Positions 33,960-46,472 of a stretch of 64,000 bases of DNA are shown piece after piece. The DNA is from Delphinus delphis. Its lineage: Eukaryota > Chordata > Mammalia > Artiodactyla > Delphinidae. The notes below the pieces were generated by a model. The model had not been told where the DNA came from and did no database searches. It saw only the letters and a program-made list of their open reading frames with translations. The translations under genes were made by a program, and so were the position numbers. The number at the start of each line of letters is the position of its first letter. The stretch's first letter is position 1. The stretch spans positions 45,222,451 through 45,286,450 of the forward strand of contig NC_082694.2 in the NCBI RefSeq assembly GCF_949987515.2, in the 5' to 3' direction.

Positions 33960-34130
33960 CCCTATCAGCCCTTTTAATCTAGCTGCACGTTATAATCACT
34001 TGAGGAACGTTTTCTACCACCTCCAGAGATTTTAATTTAATTAATGTGGGGTTGGGCCAGACTTCAGCATTTTCTTAAAAACCCCACAGACAGTTCTTAT
34101 GTTTAGCCAGGGTTGTGAACCACAGATCTA
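33960..34130 (+). repeat. MER5-like hAT fragment
   Basis: GCACGTTATAATCACTTGAG, TGGGCCAGACTTCAGCATTT and GGTTGTGAACCACAGATCT resemble MER5A/B. Confidence 0.6.
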
Positions 34131-34139
34131 AGGGATTGT

Positions 34140-35120
34140 GATAAATGGTGTTTATGTAATGTTTCTCCTTTTCAAAGTGATTTTCATAAAGTGCAACATA
34201 CTCAAACTAAAATAAGCCACAGTGGCCTGCACAGGAAACTGTTTCTCTGGTTTGTCACTCAGGCCCCAGAATCTACCACTTCAGAAATCTCTCTATGACA
34301 ATATATGGAAAAGTTCTATACAAAGATGACAAAAAAACTTACGGAACATGCATGACTAAGCTCACCTTTTGTGGTATCTATATTTTACTATACATTAATT
34401 TAAAAATAAAGATATGTGATAAACTACCAAAGGTATATAGTAGGGGAATCTGATAACAATTTCCAGTTCTTCCTCATGAAGGAATGTATGAAAACTCTTG
34501 GTCATTATGATCAAAGGAATAGTTTCTTTCCCATCAAGTCCTGATTCTGTTCTCCAAGACTCTGCTGATCCTCATCCATGCATCAAGCTACTCTTGTCCC
34601 ACAGCAGACTGGGTGAGGATGCATCTTGTATCAGAATCCTAATTCTACTTGCAGAGAGTTCTTAATCTGTATGTTTGGAACTGCTCAAAGTTCATTTTTA
34701 CTGCCAAGTCTTTACCACAAATAGGGACTGTCCCCACAGTTATACTCAGGAAAGACTTGCTACCTGCTTTCTTGTTCCATCTGGAGCCAGCCTTGGTCTG
34801 TTCAGCTTAGCCCTGTAGCCCTGTAACTCTCTCTCTAACCTGCAGGCTCTGGCATCTGTGTTCTCTGTAGCTGAAAGCACTTCCTCTGCCTGCTGCATGC
34901 CCTGGCTGGCTAGGGAAAGGGGAGAGAGTTTATTCTGCTCTATCTGGCAAGAGGAGTAACTTCAAGCTGTAAATGGACCACTCGTGGTACTTCCTATGGG
35001 ATACCATTAAATATCCTCTGCCAGCATAGACTCAGAGGGTTGTTCTCTTATATTTCATATCCACTATGTTGAGATCTATACTTTGAAATAAATTAATGCT
35101 ATTTGATAGTCATACAGTGT
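34140..35120. other. No recognised feature
   Basis: I see no ORF of note and no repeat I can name with confidence. Confidence 0.4.
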
Positions 35121-35124
35121 TATA

Positions 35125-35225
35125 AGTAAAGGAAGAAAAGTTAGTGCTCATTTTACAGATGAGGAAACTGGGCCACAGAAGCTAAATCAGAGTAAGTCAC
35201 AGAACTATTTAGTGCTGGAATTAGG
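35125..35225 (-). repeat. MIR fragment
   Basis: CATTTTACAGATGAGGAAAC and CACAGAACTATTTAGTGCTG are reverse MIR text. Confidence 0.75.
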
Positions 35226-35539
35226 ATGAATAAAAAGTACAATAACCATTGCGTGGATCCATATGCAATTTTTAATTGTTTATTTGTGTAAAAAGGTACA
35301 TAACAGAATTAAGAAACAAATGATGAACTGGGGGAAATATTCACAGCATGTATAAATGGAAAGGCTTAACATCAGTATGTTAGGAACTCCTGCAAATCAG
35401 TGAGATAAAAGTGCTGCCTTCACAGCAAAACGGTCAGGAAACTCATAAAAGAACAAGTACAAATGGCCAACAAATATATGAACTAAAGTTTATTAGTGAA
35501 TACAAATTTAAAACTATGATTTGGTGGATATCTGTCACT

Positions 35540-36780
35540 TTTTATCTATGCATTATTCCTTCTCCCCTTTTTTGATATGAAACATCATTCTCCTAAATCC
35601 CAACTCTGTGGTTCTGGGAGAGCTGATGACACGTGTAATAGACATCTGTTCTTTCTGTTGGTGTATCATCCACCCTCCCTTTTTCTCTTTTACAAATCCT
35701 CTGCCTCCCTTGTGAGTCCTTGTGGTTTTGTTGTTGGAGCTAATATCTTCCTCTGTTCTTGTGCCTGGGTGACACACGACTCAGTCCTAACTGATCGGAT
35801 TATCTCGTCCCCCATCACCATGATTGGCTCAGGGATGAACACAATATCCAAGCTAGGCCAACCAAAGTCTTCATTAGAATCTTTGCTTCAAACATCAAAC
35901 ATGAGCTACAGTCGGCCTACAGTCGGCCCTCAGCAACTGAGTTCCACACCCAGGGATTCAACCAACTGTGGATCACAGATATTTGGGAGAAAAAAATTCC
36001 AGGATGTTCCAAAAAGCAAAACTTGAATTTCCTGCAGGCAGGCAACTATTTACACAGCATTTACATTATAATAGGTATTGTAAGTAATCTAGAGATGATT
36101 TAAATACACCGGAGGAGGCACATAGATTATATGCCGATACTGCACCATTTTATATAAGGGACTTGAATATCGTCAATTTTGCTACCTGCAGGGAGTCCTG
36201 GAACTAATCCTCCTTGGATACCAAGGGACACCTGTACTGTCTTTGAGAGTCATGAGACTTCTGAGTCATTTAAGCCTGAACCATTTTTTCAACAGGCAGA
36301 GAAAGTTTGCTGAGAATGAAGCCAACAAAGAGAGTGGGATGAGAGATAAACAGCAAGTCCTAATGGCATTGCCTGAGTCCCTGGATCTAGTTGTTCCTGA
36401 AAGCAGCACTCTTTCCTAGACTTTTCAGTTACATGAGGCAACATATTCACATGTTTTGCTTTAATCAACTTAAGCTGGGTTTCTATCAAGGAGATCAAAT
36501 AAGCTCTGATTATTGTAAAATTAAATCAAAGAGAACAAAGATTTCTCTTTCCTCCAGACCTCCTGGACTGAAATGATGTAAGCCCAGAGCTGCCTGTAAC
36601 AACATCTCACTCTTTAGAAAAAGCCCGTGTGTAATAGGAGAGCAATGAGGATGGCACATTCTCTGACATCAACTGAGTTCCTGAATCAAGTCAACCCTGA
36701 GGCCAACATCCTGATGAATGAGGCAATAAATCTCGTATTTTGCCTAAGCCCGCTTGTATTAATTCTCTGTCATTGTAGGC
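35540..36780 (+). repeat. Old interspersed repeat split by MER2, class unresolved
   Basis: Both flanks of MER2 look like one old element: GATTGGCTCAGGGATGAACA before it, GAATGAAGCCAACAAAGAGA, TTTTCAGTTACATGAGGCAA and AAGAGTCCTAACACAATGAT after it. I recognise the style but cannot name the family. Confidence 0.4.
35909..36234 (+). mobile_element. MER2 (non-autonomous Tigger)
   Basis: CAGTCGGCCCTCAGCAACTG, GGATTCAACCAACTGTGGAT, GTAAGTAATCTAGAGATGAT and CATTTTATATAAGGGACTTG match MER2 in order. TA flanks are at 35907-35908 and 36235-36236. The left terminus is duplicated: CAGTCGGCC starts at both 35909 and 35920, each after a TA. Confidence 0.93.
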
Positions 36781-36964
36781 AAGAGTCCTAACACAATGAT
36801 ATCTTACTTGTATTTGCCCTAAAAAAATGAGATATCAATTACCCTAAAATTGAAAATAGTAACACCCAATTTTATTGATAATCTGCCAAAATAGGGATTC
36901 TCACACACTGCTAGTGTTTGAATACAAACATTTTGTAGAGTAATTTGACTATAGACCTGAAAAG

Positions 36965-37330
36965 CCTTAAAAATTACACATAGTTGGAGGAGGGAGAAAG
37001 AGATGAATAAGTAGAAACTAAGGTATTTTTACGGCAATGAACTATTCTGTATGATGCTATAATGGTGAAAACATGACATTATACATTTGTCAAAACCCAT
37101 AGACCTGTATAATACAAAGAGTGAACCCTGATATAAACTATGGACTTTAGTTAATAATAATGTATCAATATTCATTAATCTATTGTAACCACAAAGGTAC
37201 CACACCAGTGTAAGACATTAATAATAGGAGAAGCTGTGTGGGCGCAGAGGTGTGGATGGGAGCTCTCTATACTTTCTCACCTTTTCTGTTGACCTAAAAC
37301 TGCTCTGAGAAATAAAGTTTATTAATGAAA
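36965..37330 (+). mobile_element. Ancient L1 3' end
   Basis: AACTATGGACTTTAGTTAAT and CACACCAGTGTAAGACATTA lead to an A-rich end that runs into a (GAAA)n array. Confidence 0.65.
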
Positions 37331-37366
37331 AAGAAAGAAAGGAAGAAAGAAAGAAAGAAAGAAAGA
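37328..37366. repeat. (GAAA)n microsatellite
   Basis: AAAGAAAGAAAGGAAGAAAG-type purine tract between an L1 tail and a SINE. Confidence 0.9.
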
Positions 37367-37590
37367 GGGCTTCCCTGGTGGCGCAGTGGTTGAGAGTCCG
37401 CCTGCCGATGCAGGGGACACGGGTTCGTGCCCCGGTCCGGGAAGATCCCACATGCCGCGGAGCGGCTGGGCCCGTGAGCCATGGCCGCTGAGCCTGCGTG
37501 TCCGGAGCCTGTGCTCCGCAACGGGAGAGGCCACAACAGTGAGAGGCCCGCGTACCGCAAAAAAAAAAGAAAGAAGAAAAAAAAAAAAGA
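37367..37590 (+). mobile_element. CHR-family SINE, short GC-rich variant
   Basis: GGGCTTCCCTGGTGGCGCAG to CGTACCGCAAAAAAAAAAG. It is CpG-rich and looks like one of the youngest copies in the window. Confidence 0.96.
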
Positions 37591-38079
37591 AACAACACGT
37601 GTAGAGATATCAAGGTAATCACAAAAAGAACTAAAAACAGAAACTGCTAAAAGTAGTTACCTCTGGAGAACAAGTTAAAAGGACACCACGAGGAAGCAAT
37701 CAGTCAGGTCCAGAATATAGGACATTCTACAAGATGGCTGACCTAGATTCTCTAATAAATCAATGGCATGGGGGAAAACGTGAGTTACAGAGTAAATCAC
37801 ACTTAGGAAACAAAACAATCGACTTCAATGTAGAGACTTCATTTGGGATCCCTATTAGGACACTTTTGAAACAATCAGAAAAATTTGATTATCAGCTGGA
37901 TAGAAAACGATGATATAAGAAACTGTTAATTTTGTTACGTATGATACTGGCATGTACATTAGATTTTAAAATATCTTTTGCAGTTAGAAGCATAGTGAAG
38001 TGTTTCTAGGTAAAATGACGTGATGTTTGGGATTTGCTTTTAAAATACTTTAGTGCCTATCCATCCTACCCTTAAAATA

Positions 38080-38200
38080 TAGGGGGAATAGAGAAACAAG
38101 ACTGGCCAAAGGGTGATAATTGTAAAAGCTGGGTTCATGGGGTTCACTGTACCATACTTTCTTTTATGTATGTTTGAAAAATTTTAAAAAATAGACTGTT
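38080..38200 (+). repeat. Ancient L1 tail fragment
   Basis: GGGTTCACTGTACCATACTT and TATGTATGTTTGAAAAATTT are L1M tail text. Confidence 0.45.
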
Positions 38201-38294
38201 TTGTTTTTGTTTTATTTTTTTAAAACAGCAGATGCCTCTGCATTGTGGCATGGGGCTTGGGGAGCAGTGGTGCTGTCAAGACTGTTTTATATTT

Positions 38295-38610
38295 TTCATT
38301 TATTTAATGAATATTTGTTGAGTCCCTACAATGTGAGGCACTGTTTAGGTACTTTGGGGATATGAACAGAACAGATCAAAATTTCTTTTTTAGTGGGGCT
38401 CACATTCCAGTCAGGGAAAAGAGACAATAAAACATAGACATAGACATAATAAATAAATTTTGATATGTTAGAAGTGAATTAGTGCTATGAGGAAAGAATA
38501 AAGCAGGGTAAGAAGGACCAGGAGTGGGGCCAGGGCTGCACTGCAGTTTTAAATAACAGGGTCAGAAAGGTCTCATTGAAAATTTAACATTTGAACAGAC
38601 TTGGAAAAGG
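38295..38610 (-). mobile_element. L2, minus strand
   Basis: TTAATGAATATTTGTTGAGT, AATGTGAGGCACTGTTTAGG and GGGGCTCACATTCCAGTCAG read as the reverse of the L2 3' end. Confidence 0.65.
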
Positions 38611-38959
38611 TGAAGATTATAAACCCTTCTGAATTGTGGTTGTTTAATTATACCCATGGATTACTTTGATAAAAAGAATTGAAAGAGATTACTTTAAAAA
38701 TTAAAACAAAAATCTCCCTCCTTCCCTACCTATCAAAATTCTCCTTTATTCTTCAGGCCAACTTCAAGTGAGCAGCTTTCATGAGGTCTTCTTCATCCAC
38801 AGCTAGAATTAGCTGCTTTTTTTGTGTTTTCTTGTACATCTCTAGTAACTCTAACATGCATTTTATTGTCTTCATATAATATGGCTCTTTATAGCTTTAC
38901 TAAACATTTTTACTTTCATTATTTTATTCATATTTACAATAACCTTGAGTGGTTTTTAT

Positions 38960-39094
38960 TTATTTATTTTTATTTTTTATTGGGGTATAGTTGCTTTACA
39001 ATGTTGTGCTAGCTCCTGCTGCACAGCAAAGTGAACCAGCCCTATGGATACATATATCCCCTCCCTTTTGGATTTCCCTCCCATCCAGGTCACC
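38960..39094 (-). mobile_element. Short 5'-truncated L1 insert, minus strand
   Basis: TATTGGGGTATAGTTGCTTT, TGCACAGCAAAGTGAACCAG and CATATATCCCCTCCCTTTTG are the reverse of a cetartiodactyl L1 3' end, close to the tail of the L1 at 56984. Flanks cttgagtgg / cttgagtgt form the target duplication. Confidence 0.85.
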
Positions 39095-39129
39095 ACTTGA
39101 GTGTTTTTTTATTTCAATATCATTATTAT

Positions 39130-39215
39130 TTCCACTTACCAGATGAGAAAGCTAGGGATCTGAAAGAATAAGTGACCTACATCAGACAGCGTCTGAACTC
39201 TAGGTCACATTCTCC
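39130..39215 (-). repeat. MIR fragment
   Basis: TTACCAGATGAGAAAGCTAG and CGTCTGAACTCTAGGTC are diverged reverse MIR. Confidence 0.5.
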
Positions 39216-39219
39216 AAAT

Positions 39220-40480
39220 ACAAACGTTACCTTCACTACCTCTCCATAGTTAGTTGTTTCTAAGAGTCTTCTTCTATGTTAAAGTTAGATTTGAATCAAA
39301 GTACTCTTAGCAAATGATATTAAATCAGGTACTTCAGAAAATCTTAGGAGGAAAAGAAAGTCTCCCACCTAATCAATCCCCAGTCACTTTATAAGGACAA
39401 TACTTTTTCATCATTTTCATTTTTAGCTCTTCTGGTGGTTGTTTTGTGTAACTCTAGATAATACGTTTACACCTCCATGCATCGATCTTATCACCTTTAG
39501 GTGTTCTCTGCTGTCTCCCATAAAAGCGGAGGACTTAGCCATCTGAATTGCCCTAATGTCTTAGGTTAGGACACTTGACTCTGAGACAGAGATTTGTTGG
39601 CAGGGGCTTTAGGGACAACCCTGGAGGAGTGAAAGCAGCAGGATTGAGCTGCAGGAGGAGGTGACCTCCTGTGCAATTGCAACAGAAGCCTCAGCCCATC
39701 CCCAGAGCTCTGTGGCTGGGAAAGCCCTTCATAGTTGTCATGAATTGAGACAAGAGGGCTGGGCCTTTGTACCCCACCATTGACAATCAACCTGTCATTG
39801 GACACAAGTTGGGGAACATAAAATTAGACAAGGTACTTCTCCTCAGCTGAGATCAATTCCAGAAAAAGGACTTGGAGATAAGTTGCCAGCAGCCAATACT
39901 TCTGACATGTGGAGAATGAGCGTCAGTCCTGGCATGGGAATCTGAGGAGAGCACCACGGCATCCACCACAGGTCACCCCCTACATGGCTCAGATCCACTT
40001 ACTTCTTACAGTAGATTCACCCTATTTGGAATTAACCCCCCAGATTTCTGTTTGGTTCCTTTGTTTGGAGAACCTTACAAGAACATTGGTGAGCCAAATT
40101 ACAGCCCTTGCTCTGCACATGCTCTCAAATCTACATCTGAGACTCACTATTTCCCTCCTCTACTACCAATTTCAGATTCCCTTCACCCTCAACTAGCACA
40201 TCTGCTGGTCTAGGTGGCTTAGCTGGGGTGGGGGTGGGGGAACCCTAATCTCCATTCCTGAGGAGTCTAAGTCTGTGGTTACCAAGCCCTCCTCAGGTTA
40301 GGTTGGCAAACTTGTCCATTACCGTCAAAATTGGGCAGGTGAGAAAGAAGCGATGCTCTGATAGATAAGCTGGGTACCAAACATACTCTTCTCTGCCCCA
40401 CAACAAGGCTGAGATCTCATCCTCTCCTGATGATCGGCATCCATTAATCCTGCCGGGATGTGGTTCCTTTCCCTCCTCTT
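39220..40480. other. No recognised gene
   Basis: No named feature. ORFs at 39566-39805 and 39909-40196 look like chance frames. Confidence 0.4.
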
Positions 40481-41370
40481 CTCTCCTTCACAACTCACAT
40501 ACTTAACAAGTGCCTGTAAGACAGCTCTAACCCACTATTCCTCAGCACAGCAAGTTCAACATCTTCAAAACTAAACTGATTTTTTTGCTTCATTCATACA
40601 CACGTTCTTTGTCCTTCATCTATCAAGCTCCTGTGCTGGAAACTAGGTTCATCTCCGGGTCTTCTACCTCCTTCACCCTCTAAATCTACCAAGTTCTGTA
40701 AATTCTACCGCCTAAATAGCTTCTAAATTCACCCTCATTCTCCCTCCCTACAGTCGCTATCCTTATTCAGGGGCTCATCATTTCTCACCTGGACTATTAC
40801 AAAAACCTCCCAATTGCTCTTCCTTTCTCCAATCTCCCCCACACTCCTCCCATCCACATTACACCACATCTTTTAAGAAGTATGCCATTTCCCTGCTTAA
40901 AACTCTTTCAGTGTAAAGGTTTTTCACAAATTGGCTCTTTCCTACTTCTCCACTCACTCCTCTTCCATTCCCCTCTGCACCTGCTCGTCACTTGTAGCTG
41001 CTCAAAGGTAACAAGCTCCCTTCATGCCTCATGCCTTTGCCCATTCTACCTCTTGTCCCGCGTGTCTCCTGGCAGACTCTACTTCTCTTTGGAGATTTAC
41101 TTCACTCCACCTTTGACCCTTCCTGATAGGTAGGATTGGCTGCTTCTCGCCCCATGGTCACACTGCAATTCTTCCATACCTTTATTAAGACTCTTATGAC
41201 ATTATGTTTGCTTATTTGCCTTACACACACAACTGGCTGAAATATATTTTTTAAATTGCAATGGTTTTGTACTATATTCGGTTGTGATCCCAATGCATTG
41301 TATTACTTTCACAGTTCTTAGAAACAGTAGATAATCAAAAATTGTCAAATGAATGAATGAAATATACAAA
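40480..41370 (+). mobile_element. L2, long 3' fragment
   Basis: TTCTCACCTGGACTATTACA, TTTCCCTGCTTAAAACTCTT and GTCAAATGAATGAATGAA follow the L2 3' region in order. Confidence 0.75.
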
Positions 41371-41659
41371 TGTTGTTCAGGGCATGATGCATCTGACCCA
41401 CCATCAGTGGCTGAGCATATACTTCGCATTGTTTCCCAATAGTGTTAACTGATGTGTGCTGACTGACCCATATTCCCTAGCCTGACCTCAAGATAACTGC
41501 CAAGATTTTATGTTCATAGCCTGAGAATGCACAATTCTAAATGTTCTTCCTGAACAATGAATCAATAGCTGTGAATCTGTTTTAGGGAAGAGACGCAAAA
41601 ATTGAAACAAAACAGGCACACTGAAGGAACACTGGAGAAAGAATCATGCAGTCAACGAG

Positions 41660-41745
41660 GGCTCACTCATCTACTACTTACTGTCCAAGGTCTAGCACAG
41701 TGGCTGAAATATGGTAGGCATTCAATAAATATATGTTGAATGACT
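41660..41745 (+). repeat. L2 3' terminus
   Basis: GTCTAGCACAGTGGCTGAAA and GGCATTCAATAAATATATGT. Confidence 0.75.
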
Positions 41746-41749
41746 AGAG

Positions 41750-42460
41750 AAAGATGGGAAAGGAACAACAAATGATGCCCTTGGGAGTGATACAGAAGCT
41801 GTAGGAGACTGTCAGGATGACAGAAGGGAGAGAGGTGAGCTCAGTTTTTAAATCATTAACTTGTAAGCTGTTTACACTTAAGTTTTAAGCTGGACACATC
41901 CTAAAGGTATAGAAAGAAAGAAAAACTAAGAGATCCAGAATTGGAAATGTATCTATTTAAAACCAGGAGCCTGAAATGTACTCCCAGGGAGGTTTAAAGG
42001 AAAAAGATAAGGGTCTACAGAGGCAACCATTTTGTGCACTTTTTTATCTCTTCTGTTATTTACCTTCATTATCCTAAATAATATATTTACACTGCTATTT
42101 TGTTGACATTTTTGCATTTTAGAAATTAAACATTAACTTCCCACTACTATGGAGGATAAAGATACTGCTTTCTTTCTGTGTCCCCCACACTGATGCACAC
42201 ATTCTTTCCCCCATCCTCCAATATAGTTCTATTACAAATGTACTAAATCAATATTCAGTGTTTGCTTTTTTCATTCATTCATCCAATAAATATGCCTTTG
42301 AATTACTCTGAAAATTTTAATCAGGGTATATGATAACACTTGTATTTTCAGTAATTCCAGACAGCCTCTTCTGGGTGTTACCTTTTGAGAAACATTAGTA
42401 CAATTTGCCTGCCTATTTTAAAATATAAAAATCAATTTAAAATTAATCAGCAAATTATGT
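41750..42460. other. No recognised feature
   Basis: No gene or repeat that I can name. Confidence 0.4.
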
Positions 42461-42464
42461 CAGT

Positions 42465-42960
42465 GCTCATTATGTCCAAGGCAATGTTAGGGAGACCAAG
42501 ATGTCTAAAATAGAACCCCTACCTTCAAAATATTGAAATCTAGATGGTGAAATCATGCAAATACACACAAAAAGTTAACAAGTGAATGTCTCCTGAGTGA
42601 TACAGGCTGGTAGATTCCACAAGAGTCAGAGGAAGAAGTACTTGCACACTGGGCTGGTCCAGGACAACACAGAAGAGGAGATGGCGGAGGTTGAGAAAGA
42701 TCCTTAAGATGCAAGAGTAGGTAGGGCAAAGGGCAAAGGGCAAAGAGGAAGAGGAAGAACACTCCAAACAGGAGAAAATTGCATTAGCAAAGGCAGAAAG
42801 GGAGAAAATACTGCATTTTTAAGAATGCCAAGTAGCCCAGTTTGAGTGCAAAAGAGGTTCATGGAGAAGAATAGCAGGAAATATGGGGGCAAAGCAAGGT
42901 GAGAGCAGAGCGTAAATAGGTTTGAATGCCAAGAAAATTCCTGACATTTCCCATCACGTG
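42465..42960 (-). mobile_element. L2-like fragment, minus strand
   Basis: AATGTTAGGGAGACCAAGAT, GAGTGATACAGGCTGGTAGA and GCATTAGCAAAGGCAGAAAG resemble reverse L2. Contains (GGCAAA)3 at about 42724-42742. Confidence 0.5.
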
Positions 42961-42964
42961 GTTC

Positions 42965-44255
42965 TATTCAAGGTTAATAAGCAATGATGAATGGATGTAC
43001 AAACATTTGATAGTTCAATTCAGTGGGAAAAAAATGCTGAATTATTAGGTGATTTCATGAACATATTAAAGTGACATTACTAGTAAGATTAAATTCTTAC
43101 ATTGAAAAAGGGAAAGTTGGGAGCAATAACGGAGTGGGAGAAAATAGCAGAAAGAAAAGTGTTAAAGAATGAAATTAACATGTCAATGCCAGTAAGATTA
43201 GGAATATTTAGCAATGGAAAATAAAAGAGATATACTTTGACTTCTAAAATATGTGTGTCTTGAAATGTGCACAAGTGTGCATTCTTAAGTCAGATATATC
43301 ATTATTTTTAAATGCCTCACTTTCGTTGAAGAGTCGCATTGGCTCCCAGAACTCTAAATGGCCATTCCTTTCTGTACTTTACATAATGTAGTCTGTACAA
43401 AGCCTGCTTCTAAGAAGATGATTATTTCTAGATTTTTATTTAAAAGAATAGAATTTCTTAGAAAACATTACTGTATTATTGTTTTCAGTTGCTCTCCTAC
43501 TTGCATAATTGTGCCTGTAGCATAATGTTATATAGATATCCTGGTGAGTTTGGAAAATCTTGTACTAAATTCTTCTTAGAATCTTTAATAAACTAATGCG
43601 CTTTGAATCTGAAAAAGATAATATAATATGCAGTGTTTCCAAACTTATTTGATCAAAAAATCCTTTTTAAAAAAAATGGAAACATAGTTTAGGAAACAGT
43701 GATTTCACCCACTCCCTTGAAGCAGTGTCCACTTGTTTCAAATGTCTGACAAATGTTCATGCATGTGCACACATGTGCGCACGTGCATGCACACACACAC
43801 ACTCCCTGTCTCTCCTATCAGAAACTCCTAGGATGGCACTTCCTGCTTTTAGATGTGACAAGTTGCTCTTTGAAACCAGGAAGACAGATTGGGTTCTCAG
43901 ACCAAAGTGATAATTAATGATGCAGCAAAATATAGAAAAGAGAAATATATTAACCTCCTAAACAGCTTACGTCTTTGGATAATTCTTTGTGCTTAAACAT
44001 CACCTCCCACGTCCACCTGTGAGACCAGTGAACCTATGAAAGCCTTCCCAGGATCCCCCTCTGCTACCCAGAGTCCTGTCTATCGCTGACTCTCTTGCCC
44101 CTTTATTTTCCAGTTTTTAGAAGTACAATGCCTGAACTAACTAATGCTGGATCACTAGATGCCTGGTGTAAAGGCCTTTATGAGTGTCAGTCTTCCAGTT
44201 CTGAAGAATATAGAGAAGTAATTCAAAGAAACTTCTAGAGTCACCAGAGGTCAGG
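42965..44255. other. No gene; alternating CA/CG tract
   Basis: GCATGTGCACACATGTGCGC and following CA repeats (about 43760-43803) form an alternating purine-pyrimidine tract. Nothing else recognised. Confidence 0.45.
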
Positions 44256-44259
44256 GACT

Positions 44260-44640
44260 ACATATTCTTTTTATAATTTTTTTCACAACACTTATTTTGA
44301 AATTTTTCAAACTGTCCAAAAAATGCAAAGAGTAGTACAATTAATAGCCATGCATTCTTCACTGAGATCAAATCATTGTTAACTTTTCCGGCATTTGCCT
44401 GTCTCCCCTGCCCCCTGCCATTCTCTCTCTCTTCCCCGCCCCCCTCCATTTATGTTTTTTTGAAAGCAAGTTGCACACATCAGAAAATTTCACCCCTAAA
44501 TATTCCCCATGCCTCATCTAAGAATAAGAACATTCACTTACATAATCACAATAGCATGATCACATCTAAGAAAACTGACATAAATTTAATAGTATCATCA
44601 AATATACTGTCTATATTTAAATTTTCTCAATGAGGGATTC
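44260..44640 (-). repeat. Possible ancient L1 remnant
   Basis: AAATCATTGTTAACTTTTCC, AAGCAAGTTGCACACATCAG and AACATTCACTTACATAATCA resemble the antisense of old L1M 3' regions. Confidence 0.4.
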
Positions 44641-45197
44641 TCTGAATACCACCCCTCAAGGTATACAGAGATGACAGGAAGAGGGCAGTGCAAGGCAAGC
44701 AACTGACTCTGTGGCGAAGGCCCTGGAAGCTGAAGCCCATTTTGGCTGACTCTTGTAGTATTACTTTCCTAGGAATTAATACAATTAAATGGTTAGGAGT
44801 AATTAATCTTCTCTCTTAAATGATTGTGACTGTTACTTGTACTTCCAGCAACCCATAAGAAGGAAGTCAAATCTGCATTATTTATAAAATTAGAGCTAAA
44901 CCAAATATTAAGATTTGATCTAATCCTTGGATAGATAGTCCTTAAATGGATATATTCTCCAGGCTTTTAAGGATGCTGGCATATAAACAATTCTTGTATT
45001 TTTCACAGTAGCAGAGCTTTATTCATCAAGTGCACATTTCACCTAGAAAGGTGAAACAATATGCTACTAAACAACCAATGGATAACTGAAGAAATCAACA
45101 GGAAATTAAAAAATACCTAGAGACAAATGAAAATGAAAACATGACAATCCAAAACCTATGGGACACAGCTAAAGGAGTTCTAAGAGGGAAGCTTATA

Positions 45198-45319
45198 GGG
45201 AATTCCCTGGCAGTCCAGTGGTTAGGACTCTGTGCTTTCACCGCTGAGGGCCCAGGTTCAATCTCTGGTCAGGGAACTGAGATCCCACAAGCCACGCAGC
45301 ACAGCCAAAAAATAAAAAC
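45198..45319 (+). mobile_element. Short CHR-family SINE (CHRS-like) in L1
   Basis: GGGAATTCCCTGGCAGTCCA to CAGCCAAAAAATAAAAAC. Target duplication gagggaagcttata (45184-45197) / gagggaagttcata (45320-45333). Confidence 0.93.
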
Positions 45320-46408
45320 GAGGGAAGTTCATAGTGATAAGAGTTTATCTCAGGAAACAGAAAAATCTCAAATAAACAACCTAATCTTACACCTAAAGCA
45401 ACTAGAGAAAGAACAAACAAAACCCAAAGTTAGCAGAAGGAAATAAATCATAAAGATCAGAACAGAAATAAATGAAATAGAGACTAAAAAACAATAGAAA
45501 AGATCAATGAAACTAACAGCTGCTTCTTTGAAAAGATAAACAAAATTGATAAACCTTTAGCTAGACTCATCAAAAAGGGAGAGGGCCCAAATCAATAAAA
45601 TCAGGAATAAAAAAGGAGAAGTTACAACTGACACCACAGAAATACAAAGGATCATAAGAGACTACTATGAGCAACTATACGCCAATAAAATGGACAACCT
45701 AGAAGAAATGGACAAATTCCTAAAAAGGTATAATCTCCCAAGACTGAACCAGGAAGCAATAGAAAATACGAACAGACCAATTACCAGTACTGAAATTGAA
45801 TCAGTAATTTAAAAATTTCCAACAAACAAAAGTCCAGGACCAGATGACTTCACAGGTGAATTCTATCAAACATTCAGAGAACAGTTAACACCTATCCTTC
45901 TCAAACTATTCCAAATAGTTGCAGAGGAAGGAACACTTCCAAACTCATTCTAAGAGGCCACCATCACCCTGATATGAAAGCCAGAAAACGATGTCACAAA
46001 AAAAGAGAACTACAGCCCAATATCACTGATGAACATAGATACAAAAATCCTCAACAAGATACTAGCAAACTGATTCCAACAATACATTAAAAGGATCATA
46101 CACCATGATCAAATGGGATTTATTCCAGGGGTGCAAGGATTTTTCAATATCTGCAAATCAATCAAGGTGATACACCACATTAACAAATTGAAGAATAAAA
46201 ACCATAAGATTATCTCAATAAATACAGAAAAAGCCTTTGATAAAATTCAACATCCATTTATGATAAAAACTCTACAGAAAGTGGGCATATAGGGAACATA
46301 CCTCAACATAATAAAGGCCATATACGACAAACCCACAGCTAACATCATACTCAATGGTGAAAAGCTGAAAGTATTTCCTCTAAGAACTGGAACAAGAATG
46401 GCCACTCT

Positions 46409-46472
46409 GTATAAAAAAGTATGTAAAATAAAATTCAAAAATTAAAAATAAATAAATAAGAAGAAAAAAAAA
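46409..46472 (+). mobile_element. 64-bp A-rich retro-insert in L1
   Basis: Flanked by aagaatggccactct (46394-46408) and aagaatgcccactct (46473-46487). The insert ends in AATAAATAAATAAG and poly-A, so it is probably the extreme 3' end of a SINE or L1. Confidence 0.75.

Noticed and set aside
35577..36026. 149-codon plus-strand ORF
   Set aside because: It runs from an old repeat into MER2; the last third is translated MER2 sequence.
37218..37622. 134-codon minus-strand frame over a SINE, with similar frames at 7139, 25775, 28385, 32397 and 47256
   Set aside because: The frames are translations of the GC-rich CHR SINE, which happens to be open in several frames; the same peptide recurs at every copy.
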